This document shows positions 34,091 through 45,993 of a stretch of DNA of 64,000 bases, piece after piece. The position numbers were made by a program, and so were the translations under genes. The stretch's first letter is position 1. Every line of letters begins with the position of its first letter. The stretch spans positions 91,453,065 through 91,517,064 of the forward strand of contig OZ010595.1 in assembly GCA_963932145.1 (NCBI GenBank), in the 5' to 3' direction. Source of the stretch: Acanthosepion lycidas. Its lineage: Eukaryota; Mollusca; Cephalopoda; Sepiida; Sepiidae. The notes beneath the pieces are model-generated. The model did not search any database and was not told where the DNA came from. It saw only the letters and a program-made list of their open reading frames with translations.

Positions 34091-34209
34091 CCATGGCGAG
34101 ATGGTTAACAAGTATGTCTTGCATATCAATTCGTTACTTAAGTCACTTAAGTAACGAGTGAATTTGATACTCACTAGGTGCCCAACTCTTGTGTCAGTTA
34201 AACTTAGTA
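34091..34209 (+). repeat. tRNA-derived SINE containing a perfect 25-bp palindrome
   Basis: Plus strand: CCATGGCGAGATGGTTAACA (head), GAATTTGATACTCACTAGG (decayed B-box), GTGCCC, CTTGTGTCAG and AACTTAG, matching the 45.5-kb copy. The palindrome at 34132-34156 replaces the normal anticodon-arm region. Confidence 0.7.
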
Positions 34210-35880
34210 AATATTCTGGGCTTGTTCAGTGGTTGAAATTGAAATATATGCGTATTTTCCATAGGTCGCAAGGTCGGTGTTCGAGTCTAGATGAATCATT
34301 TTTTCGAATCCTTTTAGTTTTATTTATCAACGCAGGTAGGCTTGGTCTATAGAATGATTTACAAATTCTACATAAAGTGAATCTTTCTACAGGTACACTC
34401 ATTTTTTGACGTTGCTGGAGTTCACTTAATTCTGTCTGTCGATTTTTCATGAAAATTCCTCGATGATTTTTTTTCCACCAGTTAAAAATAAATAACGATC
34501 CTGTTTAACTACAGTTGGATCATCTGTTTTTTTGTATAATCGGAATTAACGGCAGCAACAACACTTAAGGTGTCCGTAATTCAAAACAAAAATAAAATAT
34601 TTTTTTAAATCAATAAAACAATATAACAGCTGAGTTACACTGTTACACACTATCATTTTTCGGAAAAAAATGCTATTTTTTTTAGATGTTATAATAATAA
34701 TAATAATATTATTAATAATAATGAATGAATGTAATAAATTTCAGATAAAATAACTATATAAATAATTCAATAATCGCCCACAGCGAAATTCAGTTTTGCG
34801 GCATTATGAAATTTCGAACACTTTTTCATTTTCTTCATGATAGCGTTGCAAAGAAAACATGTGCAGGGATTTTTTTAAAAATACCTAACCCAGTATACTT
34901 AAATTTTGGATATCATGATATATGAATTTCTTTATAAATATTCAGAACTACCCAGGTATTTCCGCGGGTGCCGTGGGAAAAAATAATCTTTATCAAGTTT
35001 TTATAAAAATGTTTTTTTTTTTTGTTTTTTTTTCAATAAAACTTCTATTGATGTCGTTCACGCTCAGACCATTGTTTTTTTCACCTTTATAATTTATTCA
35101 TTTATAATTTAATTAATTGTTAATATTTATTGATTTAAGTTCATCTTTAGAGTGAATTAACAAAAGGCAGGCAATTAAAGGGTCTGGTATTCCATTTTAA
35201 AAAATCTTTGGCCTCAGATTTTTAAAATCTAGAAATTGTCTTAAATGAAATTTAGTTTAAAAATTCCCAACACAAGAAGTAGAAAGCACAAACAGAAAAT
35301 TCACAAACTGAAATTAAAAAAAAAAATTGCTTCTTTTGAAAGAGAGAATGATTTTTTTTTAATTTAATTACCAAATAAAATGAAAAATCGATAAAAATTA
35401 ATTCTACATTTTTAGTTTAATTTAGTTTATAAAATAAAATAGAATTTTAAATGTTTTTTTATTTTATTTAAATAGTTATGTTCCGTTTTTGAATCTGTTC
35501 GCGTGAGACGGACTGAAATAAATAATGTATAGTTTTTCATCAGGAGTACAAATCTGTTGTTCACAAGCACACAATATTTTTGTAATTATGTATCTTACAA
35601 AACAACTTATAAGAGTTATTTACATCTATTGAACATGTTCTAATAAATTCTTTTCAAGGCGGAGCTGAGTAATTTTGTAAAGAATATCTCGTTTGATAAA
35701 AAACAACTGAATGAATGTCTGGCGTATTTATTTCAAATTCTAAATTGCTTCAATGAAAGCTCGATATTTGCCTTGAAGAATAAACACTAAACAGTATTGA
35801 TGTCTCAAACGTAAGCAGGAATATATAGGAATTTTCTTTTTAATGCTTAGCTTACATTTTGAACAAAGGCGCGTTTATAT

Positions 35881-35950
35881 AGCGAGTCGAAAGAGGATCG
35901 AACTAGCAACACTGGAATAGCAGTGTACGCCCTGCAAAGCACAACTCGAC
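35881..35950 (-). repeat. Possible tRNA-like SINE remnant
   Basis: The minus strand carries GTCGAGTTGTGCTTTGCAGG and CTAGTTCGATCCTC, a B-box-like pattern with a plausible head. Confidence 0.4.
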
Positions 35951-37837
35951 AACGAAGAACAGAAATTCGACCAGATAGATAGACAGATATTTTTTATCTA
36001 TCTAGAGATTCTACCTGGATAGATAATTTTTTTTTATCTATCTCTACATTATTGACATTATATATTAATCTGGATATATAGATATTTTTCTATCTGTTTC
36101 TACATTAATCTGAATAGATAGAGATAGATTATCTGAATATAATGTGAATATATATCTGAATATAGATAGATCAATATGGGCAGGTGGAGATAGATCGATA
36201 CATATGACTGATTTAATCGATCTTTAAGAGCTACATGTAGGTAGATAGATAGAATATGACATGCATTGAGAAAAAAAATCATCATTATTCGTTATTCTTG
36301 CTTTTACTTAGGCTCGAACATAAATCTCCAGCGACATAAACAATTCGATCAAAAGATCGGCCCATTGGTGAATAGATTTTTAACACCCAGAGTTTGAGAG
36401 AGAGAGAGAGAGAAATAAAAAGAGCAGGTTGTGAGACACAGAAGCTCGATGCGATTGATAGACTCCTTGAGAGAGAAGAAAAACAAAAATGAAACGAATA
36501 AAAAAAACTAAAAGTGAGAAGAAATCGGTTGATAAATTTGGCTAAATGCATTCTTGGAAGAAGACAGAACCTTTTAGCAAATGAAGTTTCCAAAGTCGAA
36601 GAATAATAAAAGTCAAGAATTATTTAATTGCAATGGTCAACCATATTTCATTATCTGTTGCAAGCTTTCTTTCCAGTTCATATTTGAATCCAAATCGTCA
36701 GGGAATATAGACAGGAAGAAAAACTGCTAAAGAATCGATAGTATTTGAAAATATCCGTCCGTACAAAAAATCGAGGAAGACGTTTCTCTGGGTAGAAAGA
36801 CGAGAAGAAAAAGGTTATTGTGAGAAGAAATGAAGTTAGTTATCATTCATTTCTTGTTTGGAAACCTCTTCGTTATTCTGCTGATGCGTTGAGGTGTGGT
36901 GAATAGAAAGGAAAATAATTTTACGACCAGTAGTAGTAGTAGTTTTAAAGTTGTAGAAAGCGGCCTTTATGATTGCTTGCATTCGCATGTGTAAACGTTT
37001 CTGGCACACTCGTTTTCACAGACGGTCACACAGGCTGAGAAGAAGAACATCACACCTACATGGGAAGATCTGTGAGAAGAACGACCCTCAAGCTTGGGCG
37101 CACTCAACTAGACACCTGAATAGACACACACATGTGCTGAATAAAAACGCGCGAGGGATTTGTTAAAAAAATAACATTAAAAAAAAACTATCGCTCTGAA
37201 AATGAATGAAAAATGTTTATCCAACGGCTTACCTTCGATATGAGACCAGGTAAAAATGAAAACTGTTTAAACTCATAAAATATGCCAAAGCGTTATTTGA
37301 AAGTCGGTTGAATACCAGTAGATCCGTTGTTCTGTGTATTTTTTTTCTCACATAATTCACGAAGAAAAACACAGGCATTCAGATGATGATGATGATAATA
37401 AAAATAGACTTTACCCACTCCCTTCAAGTTAAGCATCAATTTGCAAGGTCAATAGCAAAAGGGTGACACCAGCAACTGTGAATTTCTTTTTAAATGAGAA
37501 GGCGTGTAAAGGACTCTTTGCTCTTTTGTAGTAATTCGTCAGAAACTGTTTTACAAACTGATAAGAGGCAATAAAGAACAGTCATGTTCGCTGTTGTTCA
37601 TCGATTCTAGATTAACTATTACAACAAAGAAAACTAATTACTTACTAATGGAAATATCAGTCATCCGGTGAAATTCAATAGGGATTTCTGAATGAAAAAC
37701 TTCCATTTTTCCTAAGTATGACAGTAGTATCCATCGACACTTAAATGGGGTTTTTATATCACTTCAACTTTTGAAGAGGAAGAGGCAAATACACGATACG
37801 TTTAGTTTCATGTGAGGATGTGTGCGTGTACTCGCTT

Positions 37838-37893
37838 GGGATAGTTGCAGTGGTGCACAGAAAATTAGAAGTCAGTGTTCGAGTCTTACTTTA
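37838..37893 (+). repeat. Possible tRNA-like SINE remnant
   Basis: GATAGTTGCAGTGGTGCACA followed by GTGTTCGAGTCTTAC, an A-box-like and a B-box-like segment at about the right spacing. Confidence 0.4.
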
Positions 37894-37967
37894 TACAATT
37901 TCAAAAATAAAATTTAAAAGACCACAACTTCTTCCGAGATGATTCACCCCAATCCACCAGCAACGAT

Positions 37968-39640
37968 TTGTTGCCTGTTATTTGCAAAATTATCTATCTA
38001 ATTTTTCTTCTTTCTTTTTCTTTTTCTCTCTTTCTTTTCTTCTATTCCCCTCTTTCTTTCTTTTTATCTGTTCCTTACTTTTTTATTTTTAATCTATCGC
38101 TTTCTTTTGTCCTTCTACCTCTTTCTTCTTATCTTTCATCTAGCTATCTCGTTTTTTTCTTCTTTTTTTTCCCCATATATCTCTTTCATTCTTAATCTCT
38201 TTTTTTTCATTTCTCTATTCCACTATTTTTTCCGATCAATCGTTTTATCGACCCAACAAAATGCATCATACTTTTTTAGTTTTTTTTTGTTGCAGTCATA
38301 CTGTCATAGTTATACAGTCAGAAACGATTTTAATTTCATAGACAATATCAGAGAATTCACGAGATATTAAGAATTGAAATTGCTGTTGTTAGCTTTTTAT
38401 TTGAATTTGTGAATACGAATACTTCACCGTTTCTTGCACGCACTTGCATACAACCTCCGTCTTTATCCTACACGCGCACACACACACAAAGATGCACATG
38501 CACACCCAGGCACGCACATAAGACTTTTTGCGTGTACGTTGATTTGAAGACAATGTTCATGAAATGGGTTTTTACGTTTTGTTGAAGTAACTCCCACCAG
38601 AGAATCCGTTTTTTTTTTTTTTTAAATCCTTATTTCATTGAAATTTATGGAATAAATGGAAGGAAAGAAGAGAAATTGTGTTGAATAAACAGAAACTGAA
38701 TAAATGTTTGGAGAAGAAGAATTTTATAGTGGGCGCGAGGATAAAGACGGTGACCGTCGCTTGTGTACAAAAAAAAAAAAAAAAAATCAAATAATGATGA
38801 ATGAAAGAAAGGAAGAAAATAGAAGACAGAAGTAAAGATAGATAGATAGATAAGTTGAAAATGCGATCAAAGAAAAAGATTCGATAGAAAATGTAAGAAA
38901 TGATAACTAAAAAAGTGGTAAGAAACTGAATGACGAGTGAATTTAAAAGATGAAAATAAAATCGTATAAAACCTTAGATGAAGGAAATGAATGAATGAAG
39001 AATGAATGAAGAATGAATGAAGAATGAATTGGTAGCAACGATACAATGATGAAGAAAAAAAAAAGAAAAAAGAAAAGAAAACAAGAAAAAGTAAAATTAA
39101 ACTTCAATGATCAAAATCTCTTTCCCTTTTTTTAAAAAAAATAATTATTTCATTCATTGTTATTTTAAATAAAACTAACTGCTTCTTGCTTCATTCTGTT
39201 TCCCTTCCTTAGATTTCCTTTGTTTATAACTCTTTCATTTTATTAATTTTTCTTTCATTCCTGGAATTCATATTTTCATTCATTCATTCACTCCCACACG
39301 CTTTCTTTCTTTCTTCTGATTTCTATTATTCTTTTAAAAGTCTTCTTTCTTTTTCCTTTTTCTGATTCTTTCTCTCCTTCGTTTGTTTTATTTTTCCTTT
39401 GTCGTTTACAGATTCATTCTATAATTACTTCTTCACTAAATCAATGGGTTTTGTCCTTTTCTTCACTACTGTAGCATCCATTTTCTCTCTTTCTATTTTT
39501 TTTATTTTCTTACTTCATTCTTTCAAAATTTCTTCTTGTTTTTAAATCATCAATTCAATTTTCTTTTACCTTTTTTTTGCCGTCTTTTCGTTTCTTTCTT
39601 TTTTTTTTCTTTCTCTCTCTCAACTCAAGACAGAAAAGAA
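37968..39640. repeat. Pyrimidine / purine / pyrimidine tracts
   Basis: Plus-strand composition is strongly pyrimidine at 37990-38230, strongly purine at 38640-39110 (with a tandem AATGAATGAAGA unit at 38987-39030) and strongly pyrimidine again at 39120-39640. The open frames here follow composition and are not coding. Confidence 0.75.
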
Positions 39641-40840
39641 TTTTATCGACCTGTACATCTATTCTAAAACCAAACGGGTGGCCAGGCAACCAACCAACCA
39701 ACCAAGCAATATATGTGTTGCAAGAGACAGAGTAATGTACAGTTCAATATTATTACGCTTGATAATGATGATGATGATGATCATAATCATCATCACAGCA
39801 ATGGTGACAATGGTTGAGGATGAACATCATCATTGCCAAGTTGCAACTCACTTAGCCTTTTGGTTGCACATTCTATCAACAGACATTGTATTTACACTTC
39901 TTAAATGTTCTGTGTTTCCTTGTCGACTAAATAATAATAATAATAATAATAAATTGTATTACATTTAGTGAGTGAGTGTTCATCACATAAAGAAGAGACT
40001 ATTTATTCAATAGAATCAGATTATTGCTCTCCCCGTGTAAAAGAAAGTGAGAGAGAAGGAGAGAATGAAAGAAAAGATAAGGAAAAGATATTTTTTTTAT
40101 TCATGAATAAAAATCATGTTTAATTTTGATTATAATTAATTTATAATTTTTGCGCGCTGATTTGAGTCGAGTTCACTCCTAGAGCGTTAAATAATAATCT
40201 TAATAATAATAATAATAATAATAAATAAAATTTTATTATTATTATTAATAATGTATGATGATGATGATAAGTAAAGCAAACAACAACAACAAAAATAAAT
40301 AAATAATAATGAAACAAAAATTCAAAAGCTGTAACCAAAAAAAAAAAAAAAAAAAAATACTTTAACAATTCAATTGGAATGAACTTAACGTCTATTATTT
40401 AATAGAATTTTTTTAAAAATGATTTATTTAGAGGCAGATGCTGACTCTAAGTGGATAGGGATGGTTGCAACTCAGGTGTAAAAATGTTTGGAAAACACAT
40501 TTTCGTTACTTGTAGAATGTGTGTGTGTAAGTCAGAAGGAGAGAATGTGCCAGTAATGCATTGCATGCATTGGTATACTATATATTATATATATGGAGGC
40601 TTTTAGCTCTGTGTATGTGTGTTTGATAGAGGCGAATACACGGCATGTGATCTCTCTCTCTCTAAAAATCAGTTTATCTTTCTATCCACAATCTACATTT
40701 TCTTCAGCTTCCTGCACTACACACATACATACATACATACGTGTACATAATGATACCAATTTCTAAATTATTTGGGGATAAGTTAAAGAAATCACCCTTT
40801 TTCAGAGATTTCAGAAACTCGGCAAACAGAAGTTATGCAT
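39640..40840. other. AT-rich DNA with trinucleotide arrays
   Basis: ATG/GAT repeats at 39760-39800, AAT arrays at 39936-39952 and 40200-40226, GAT at 40255-40269, an A-run at 40337-40357, and CATA repeats at 40720-40740. No gene recognised. Confidence 0.55.
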
Positions 40841-40843
40841 AAT

Positions 40844-40860
40844 GGATAAGATAGACAGAC

Positions 40861-40895
<35 letters not shown>

Positions 40896-40896
40896 C

Positions 40897-40931
<35 letters not shown>

Positions 40932-40932
40932 C

Positions 40933-40976
<44 letters not shown>

Positions 40977-40990
40977 TTCTTTCTTTCTTT
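40844..40990. repeat. (GATA)n array with GACA interruptions
   Basis: About 130 bp of GATA with periodic GACA units, ending in a TTTC run. Confidence 0.95.
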
Positions 40991-41278
40991 TGCTATATTC
41001 ATTTTTCTACATAATTATGCGCACACGCCCATAAAACATGACGAACATATTATTAGGGTCTACCGTACACTAAGGATATAAAATGAAAATAATAAAGACT
41101 TCAAGTCTCGCCAAAGTTTCGTTTTTTATGTTCTAAATCTTCACCCCTCAAGGATACTCATTCCAAATCCAATCTAATGCGGGCGCGAACCTACACACAA
41201 CATGAACGTATAAATGTAAGATGTGTGGCCGAGAGAGTTGCGTGCTTATCTCCGGTACATCTCTGTTTCATGATATTT

Positions 41279-41413
41279 TCTAAGCCCGGCTTAGATGTGG
41301 CACAAGGCCGAAAGTATGGGGCACCCAGTGAGGATCGAACTCACTACTGACTCACTACTCAGTCATAATTGATCTCTAGCAAGACAAGCTTTCTAACCAC
41401 GACGAGGTGCCCC
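41279..41413 (-). repeat. tRNA-derived SINE, well preserved
   Basis: Minus strand: GGGGCACCTCGTCGTGGTTA (head with A-box-like GTGGTTAGAAAG), AAGCTTGTCTTGCTAGAGAT, GAGTAGTGAGTTCGATCCTC (intact B-box) and ACTGGGTGCCCC. The tail TTTCGGCCTTGTGCCAC and CTAAGCCGGGCTTA follows. A partial duplication of the ACTCACTACTGA block is visible. The terminal GGGGCACC and GGTGCCCC can pair like an acceptor stem. Family: a cephalopod tRNA SINE as recalled. Confidence 0.82.
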
Positions 41414-42005
41414 TGTTTCATGAGATAACTAGAATTTTAGATGCTGATTTTCAAGGTAAGCATACCCTCCCCTCTCAACTTTGAAAACCACATTTATTAA
41501 AAAAAAAAAATAATTAATAAGACAGCATATTCGTGAATTTATACAAACGAGATAGAAACAAAAAAGTAAGATTCTTGTGGATTAAAACAAGAAGTAGCAA
41601 TGAGCCACTCTTTCTTTTGATTTACTTTTTAAAAATTTTTTATCTTTTACTCACAGAACATCCCAAACCGACGAAAAAAAATACTGACATTATTTTTAAA
41701 TAATGTATACTTATACTTAAATAAAAATGTGGTAATTGTACACATAACTGGTAAATTCATATCTGCATGTAGACATACAATATATCAGGCAAGTAAAAAG
41801 TTTCATTCTTTTAGTTTTAATAATAATTTCTTTCGAAGGCTTTTTCTTTGTAGCATCTATAATTTTCTTTATCTTTTTAAACCAGACACAAAAATACTAT
41901 GCATTTCTAAGTGTAGTCATGTGTATATATATTTAATTTACGTATGTATGTATTACTGACTAAAACACACACACGCATACACATACATAACTAAATTAAA
42001 TACAT

Positions 42006-42055
42006 AATTATACATAACTATATATATATATATATAAATAAATAAAACTAAATAA

Positions 42056-42143
<88 letters not shown>
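42006..42143. repeat. Cluster of (TA)n arrays
   Basis: Three TA arrays (42006-42036, 42069-42101, 42112-42143) separated by TACA/AATA repeats. Confidence 0.95.
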
Positions 42144-42150
<7 letters not shown>

Positions 42151-42226
42151 TATACATATTATTATCCCTCACCAGTAGCACGACTCGGAATTTACACAAC
42201 GCAATCTTCAGGTGTGCTGGGTAGAG

Positions 42227-42227
<1 letters not shown>

Positions 42228-42317
<90 letters not shown>
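42228..42317. repeat. (TA)n array, longest in the window
   Basis: About 90 bp of almost pure TA. Confidence 0.97.
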
Positions 42318-42321
<4 letters not shown>

Positions 42322-42571
42322 CTTGTTACCTTTCATTGAATGACTGATAAAATATTTGAAACGTGTTCACACATGCAGATTGATAGCCACGCAGGCATTT
42401 CGAACGTGTTAATTTTTCCTAGTTCATTGTTTTTTTTAATACTTACTTGATCTCAATTCACAGAGATAAATCTACATTTGCCTCAAAGTCGTTAAAACGA
42501 AGAACTCCTTGTCGGTGTAGGAATCTCTTCTCTCAAGATATATGGAGTGCGTCGTAATATTTTTCTACCTA

Positions 42572-42573
<2 letters not shown>

Positions 42574-42623
<50 letters not shown>

Positions 42624-42709
42624 CACGCACGAAATGAAAGAGAGAAAGAAAACCAGAGATAAATGAGATTGACACACACACACACACGCGCGCGCGCGCA
42701 AGCACACAC
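42574..42709. repeat. (GT)n(GC)n and (CA)n(CG)n alternating purine-pyrimidine pair
   Basis: GT passes into GCGCGCACGCAC at 42574-42630. CACACA passes into CGCGCGCGCG at 42671-42700. The 71-codon minus frame here is a Cys/Val/Arg repeat artefact. Confidence 0.95.
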
Positions 42710-43509
42710 TGAGTGAGAAACAGAAAGGGAGATGAGGACAGTCAATGTTGACTATTCTGGCACATTGTTAAAAGCGGTATGGAAGCGATCAAGGAAAAAC
42801 GGGTTGGCTTCCTTTCCTTTTTCCCTCGATGTGAGATTTCAAATTTCCTCTCTTGTTTTCTGCCTAAAACCATCACGTGAACTTTTCGATCGTATTTCTC
42901 TCACAAAATAAATGATAAACCTTCCCCGCACCCACGATATCCAGGTGTGAAAGGGTCGCATCTCTCCAATCTAATACCAGACAACTGATAAGGCGTTTGA
43001 TTTGAAAGAAAAACAGTTAAAAAGAATGAATAAGCACTTGCGGTGCACTCAGCTAGCGACGGTATTTTTGGCAAGAGATAAAAAACAAAAGTAAAACAAA
43101 ATCGAATTCCCATTCGATCAGCTGTGAAAAATATTTTTGGTGAAGAAGAGACAAACACTTAAAAGTCGAAATTAAAAAAAAAAAATATCCCCAAACCTAA
43201 AACCGTTAATTGATAATTTTATTAAAAAAAAAAAAAAAAATGAAACAATTTGTCAAATCTAAATTTCATTTATTTTTTTAAGAAAACTTCTGTTCCTTTG
43301 GCAAGAGACATTGCGGTAAAAACAAAACAAAACAAAACAAAAAAAAAACGCCTTTATGATAGGCAGCTGGACGGAGAGAGTGTCGCCGGCCATTGTTAGA
43401 GCAGGCTTCTCAATGTAAAAATGATTGTCCCACTATATTGTGGCACTCTGTTAAACTGAACTCGGATACAAGCTTAGTAGATAGATTCATTCTTGTACAA
43501 AACCTTAAT

Positions 43510-43600
43510 AGGGAGGTACCCAATAAGGATTGAACTCACATGAACGGTGGTCAGTCTGTGAGACTAGGCACTAGTTTAATTTATTTACCTTTGTTCTACA
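43510..43600 (-). repeat. Possible tRNA-like SINE remnant
   Basis: GGTACCCAATAAGGATTGAA read in reverse resembles the GTTCGATCC...GGGTGCCC end of the SINE family. Confidence 0.4.
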
Positions 43601-43732
43601 GCAAGCACCCAACCATTATGTGCGCAAAGTCCTTTTATTGGGATTTCAGTTATTGGATTGTTTAGAGAAATGTGTATGAGTGAACTGAATTATGAATCGT
43701 TCCGGTTGGTGGAGAAATGTGTCCGTTATACA

Positions 43733-44075
43733 CGTATTCCCGTGAGTGTATGTGTGCGTAATGCACACATCTGGTGCCTGTGATAGATACATTCTCGTGA
43801 GTATATATGTGTATACACACACTCGAGCAGGTGTGTGTGTGATACCCGCATTCTCGTGTGTAATACGCATATTCCTGTAAGTGTATGCGTGCGTAATGCG
43901 CGCATTCTAGTGTGTGTACTGTAATGTACACATTCTTGTGTGTGCGCGCAATGTACGCTTTCATGCATGTGTATGTAATTCATGCATTCTAGTATATGTG
44001 TGCGTGTAATGTGCGTGTGTGCGTAATATATGAATTCTCGTGAATATGTGTGTGTAATGCACACACACTGGTATG
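43733..44075. repeat. Degenerate minisatellite, unit about 36-45 bp
   Basis: About eight units built on CATTCTCGTGAGTGTATGTG followed by TGCGTAATGCACA, strongly diverged. The minus strand is open in three overlapping frames (up to 202 codons), giving Cys/Thr/His/Arg-rich peptides such as ALRTHTLTGI(C/R)V repeated. Simultaneous opening of several frames argues for composition, not selection. Confidence 0.8.
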
Positions 44076-44527
44076 CATTTTCTATACACCTATTCGAATG
44101 TGCGTGCGGATGCAATGAAACGTTAGGACTGTAACGAAAAAATATAATAAAGACTAAAAGTGAATTGTTAATTGTTATAATTACAAATACATTGGTTAAA
44201 AAATAAAATGTGTAGTATACTAAAATGAAACACGTTGATTGACTGTGGTTGAAGTCAATGGTTTCGGGATCGAGTTCAGGTAAAAGTAGAAGAAAAGTTA
44301 ACATTTCGGATGTTGATTTTTGAAGCAGACACACCCTCCCCTTATTATTTTTTTTAAAAAAAGATTGGTGCTACAGATTTTTTTTTCATAGCCTTTACCG
44401 AACCGACGGCAGTAGGAAGCATCTCAACATCGGACATTAAAACACTGTGACCGGCGATACGTGGCCTGAGTAAATTTAAAAATCAAATAGAGATTGTATG
44501 CTTCTTCAAGAAAACGAAACGTGTAGA

Positions 44528-44528
<1 letters not shown>

Positions 44529-44590
<62 letters not shown>
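44529..44590. repeat. (CTGT)n(CT)n(CA)n compound microsatellite
   Basis: Tetranucleotide, then CT, then CA units. Confidence 0.95.
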
Positions 44591-44591
<1 letters not shown>

Positions 44592-44744
44592 TAGAATGCA
44601 TGCATTTACACGTACATAGACACACAAGCGTGCGCACGCACACATGCAGGCACCTTGCTGAAGAAAAGTATGCGAAGAAGAGAGATTCTTTAGGAAGCTC
44701 ATCTATTTCCACTCCCATCGAATAAATAGTAAGTTTAATAATTC

Positions 44745-44990
44745 TTAGTTGTCATGCACCAGACTAACTCTTAATGGTAATGGCTAACGAGCTAGTTTAG
44801 CAGACTGATGAGCAACCTCACAGCGTGATCGACACTTGTAGCCTTGTGCCAGACTAGTTTAAACTTAAAAGCCTCATCGCTGTTAGGTAATGGTCAGCGA
44901 TTTCATCTAGCAGCAGACTATGTATGTAGCGTGCAATGAGTTTGATGCTTACTAGAAGCCCCACATTTAAGGCCTTGTGCCAGATTATTA
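44745..44990 (+). repeat. Tandem tRNA-derived SINE remnants
   Basis: Two or three copies follow one another. Copy 1 spans about 44771-44856 (TAATGGCTAACGAGCTAG, CAGCGTGATCGACAC, GCCTTGTGCCAGACTAG). Copy 2 spans about 44874-44985 (GTAATGGTCAGCGATTTCAT, ATGAGTTTGATGCTTACTAG, GGCCTTGTGCCAGATTAT). A tail ATGCACCAGACTA at about 44755 suggests an earlier one. Confidence 0.65.
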
Positions 44991-45451
44991 TGCAAGATTA
45001 AATAATTAACTTCGACAACAAATGTTTGTTTTATTTATATTTTTACAGTTTATATATGAGCATTTAAACGCCATAAAGATGGAACTTTACGCCGATTTAC
45101 CAAGTCGTACGTATTTCAAGATGAGCCGCTAACGCCTACCTCATTATTACATAACAATCAATACAGGCCTCTATTCTCGCAATTGAAACGTCCACTTCTA
45201 GGCTCAGACTTAGAAAGAAGGAGAAAAAAAAAAAAAAAAAAGATCCGGGTCATTTTTTAGATGAGCACAGTAATCAAATGCTATATAACGCCAAGATACC
45301 CATTTTAAATGATGAGCCCAATCAAAATGTCGCTGAGTTATTTAACTAAATGAACCACTTTCTGTCAGTAGTCGTACGTTTATTTTTATATAGCGTTTTC
45401 TTTTACTTTCTGTCGTTAATTCAAAATGCAGAAATTTATGGTTATTATTAT

Positions 45452-45575
45452 CACTCCGACCTAGTATAACAAGCTTGTCTCGCTAGAAAGATCAATTACG
45501 ACTGAGTAGTGAGTTCGATCCCCACTGGTGCCCCATACTTTCGGCCTTGTGTCACAACTAAGCTACGCTGAGTAA
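45452..45575 (+). repeat. tRNA-derived SINE, well preserved
   Basis: AAGCTTGTCTCGCTAGAAAG, GAGTAGTGAGTTCGATCCCC (B-box), ACTGGTGCCCCATACTTTCG and GGCCTTGTGTCACAACTAAG. Sequence order mirrors the minus-strand copy at 41.3 kb. Its 5' head is shortened. Confidence 0.8.
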
Positions 45576-45705
45576 ATCGATACCTGCATGTATATGCAAT
45601 TCTTTATGGCCAATCAAATCTGCACTTGTTAGTCGAAATGAAAAAGAATGTTCAAATAGGCTTTTAATCTCTTTCTCTCTCTCTCTCTCCCTGTCAGCGC
45701 GTACA

Positions 45706-45735
45706 GATAGATAGATAGATAGATAGATAGATATG
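45706..45735. repeat. (GATA)n microsatellite
   Basis: About seven units. Confidence 0.95.
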
Positions 45736-45929
45736 ATAACCTGTGCACGTGTGTCCTTTCTTTCTTCCTGAGCCCCTGCCCCTCCCGACCATCAGTCTCA
45801 TAGCTTCTTCACTCGTTGCGTGCGGTGTAACAAAATTTCAGTTTATCACTATTTCTAATTCTAAATATAAAAGATTTTAACACCACTTCTAGCGGTAAAA
45901 AAGAAATTACCTACTTTTTTTTTTGTAAT

Positions 45930-45932
<3 letters not shown>

Positions 45933-45987
<55 letters not shown>
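45933..45987. repeat. (TA)n microsatellite
   Basis: About 54 bp of TA, followed by a short TTAA/ATTA run. Confidence 0.95.

Positions 45988-45989
<2 letters not shown>

Positions 45990-45993
<4 letters not shown>

Larger units (their letters stand above)
34215..37960. other. Mostly unique AT-rich DNA
   Basis: Contains GATA remnants at 35970-36250, a GA array at 36396-36413, and tRNA-like remnants at 35.9 and 37.85 kb (listed separately). A basic 65-codon frame at 36969 (His/Arg rich) has no recognised domain. Confidence 0.45.

Noticed and set aside
36969..37166. Zinc-finger-like or basic peptide gene (65 codons)
   Set aside because: His and Arg are common, but there is no C..C...H...H spacing and no second unit.
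40844..40990. CRISPR-like regular repeat
   Set aside because: Plain GATA microsatellite without unique spacers, in eukaryotic DNA.
41318..41413. Functional tRNA gene
   Set aside because: The B-box is good but the anticodon region does not form a normal cloverleaf, and the same unit with the same tail recurs as a SINE.
43726..44334. 202-codon minus-strand frame as a gene
   Set aside because: It runs through a degenerate minisatellite and the other minus-strand frames are also open there, so composition explains it.
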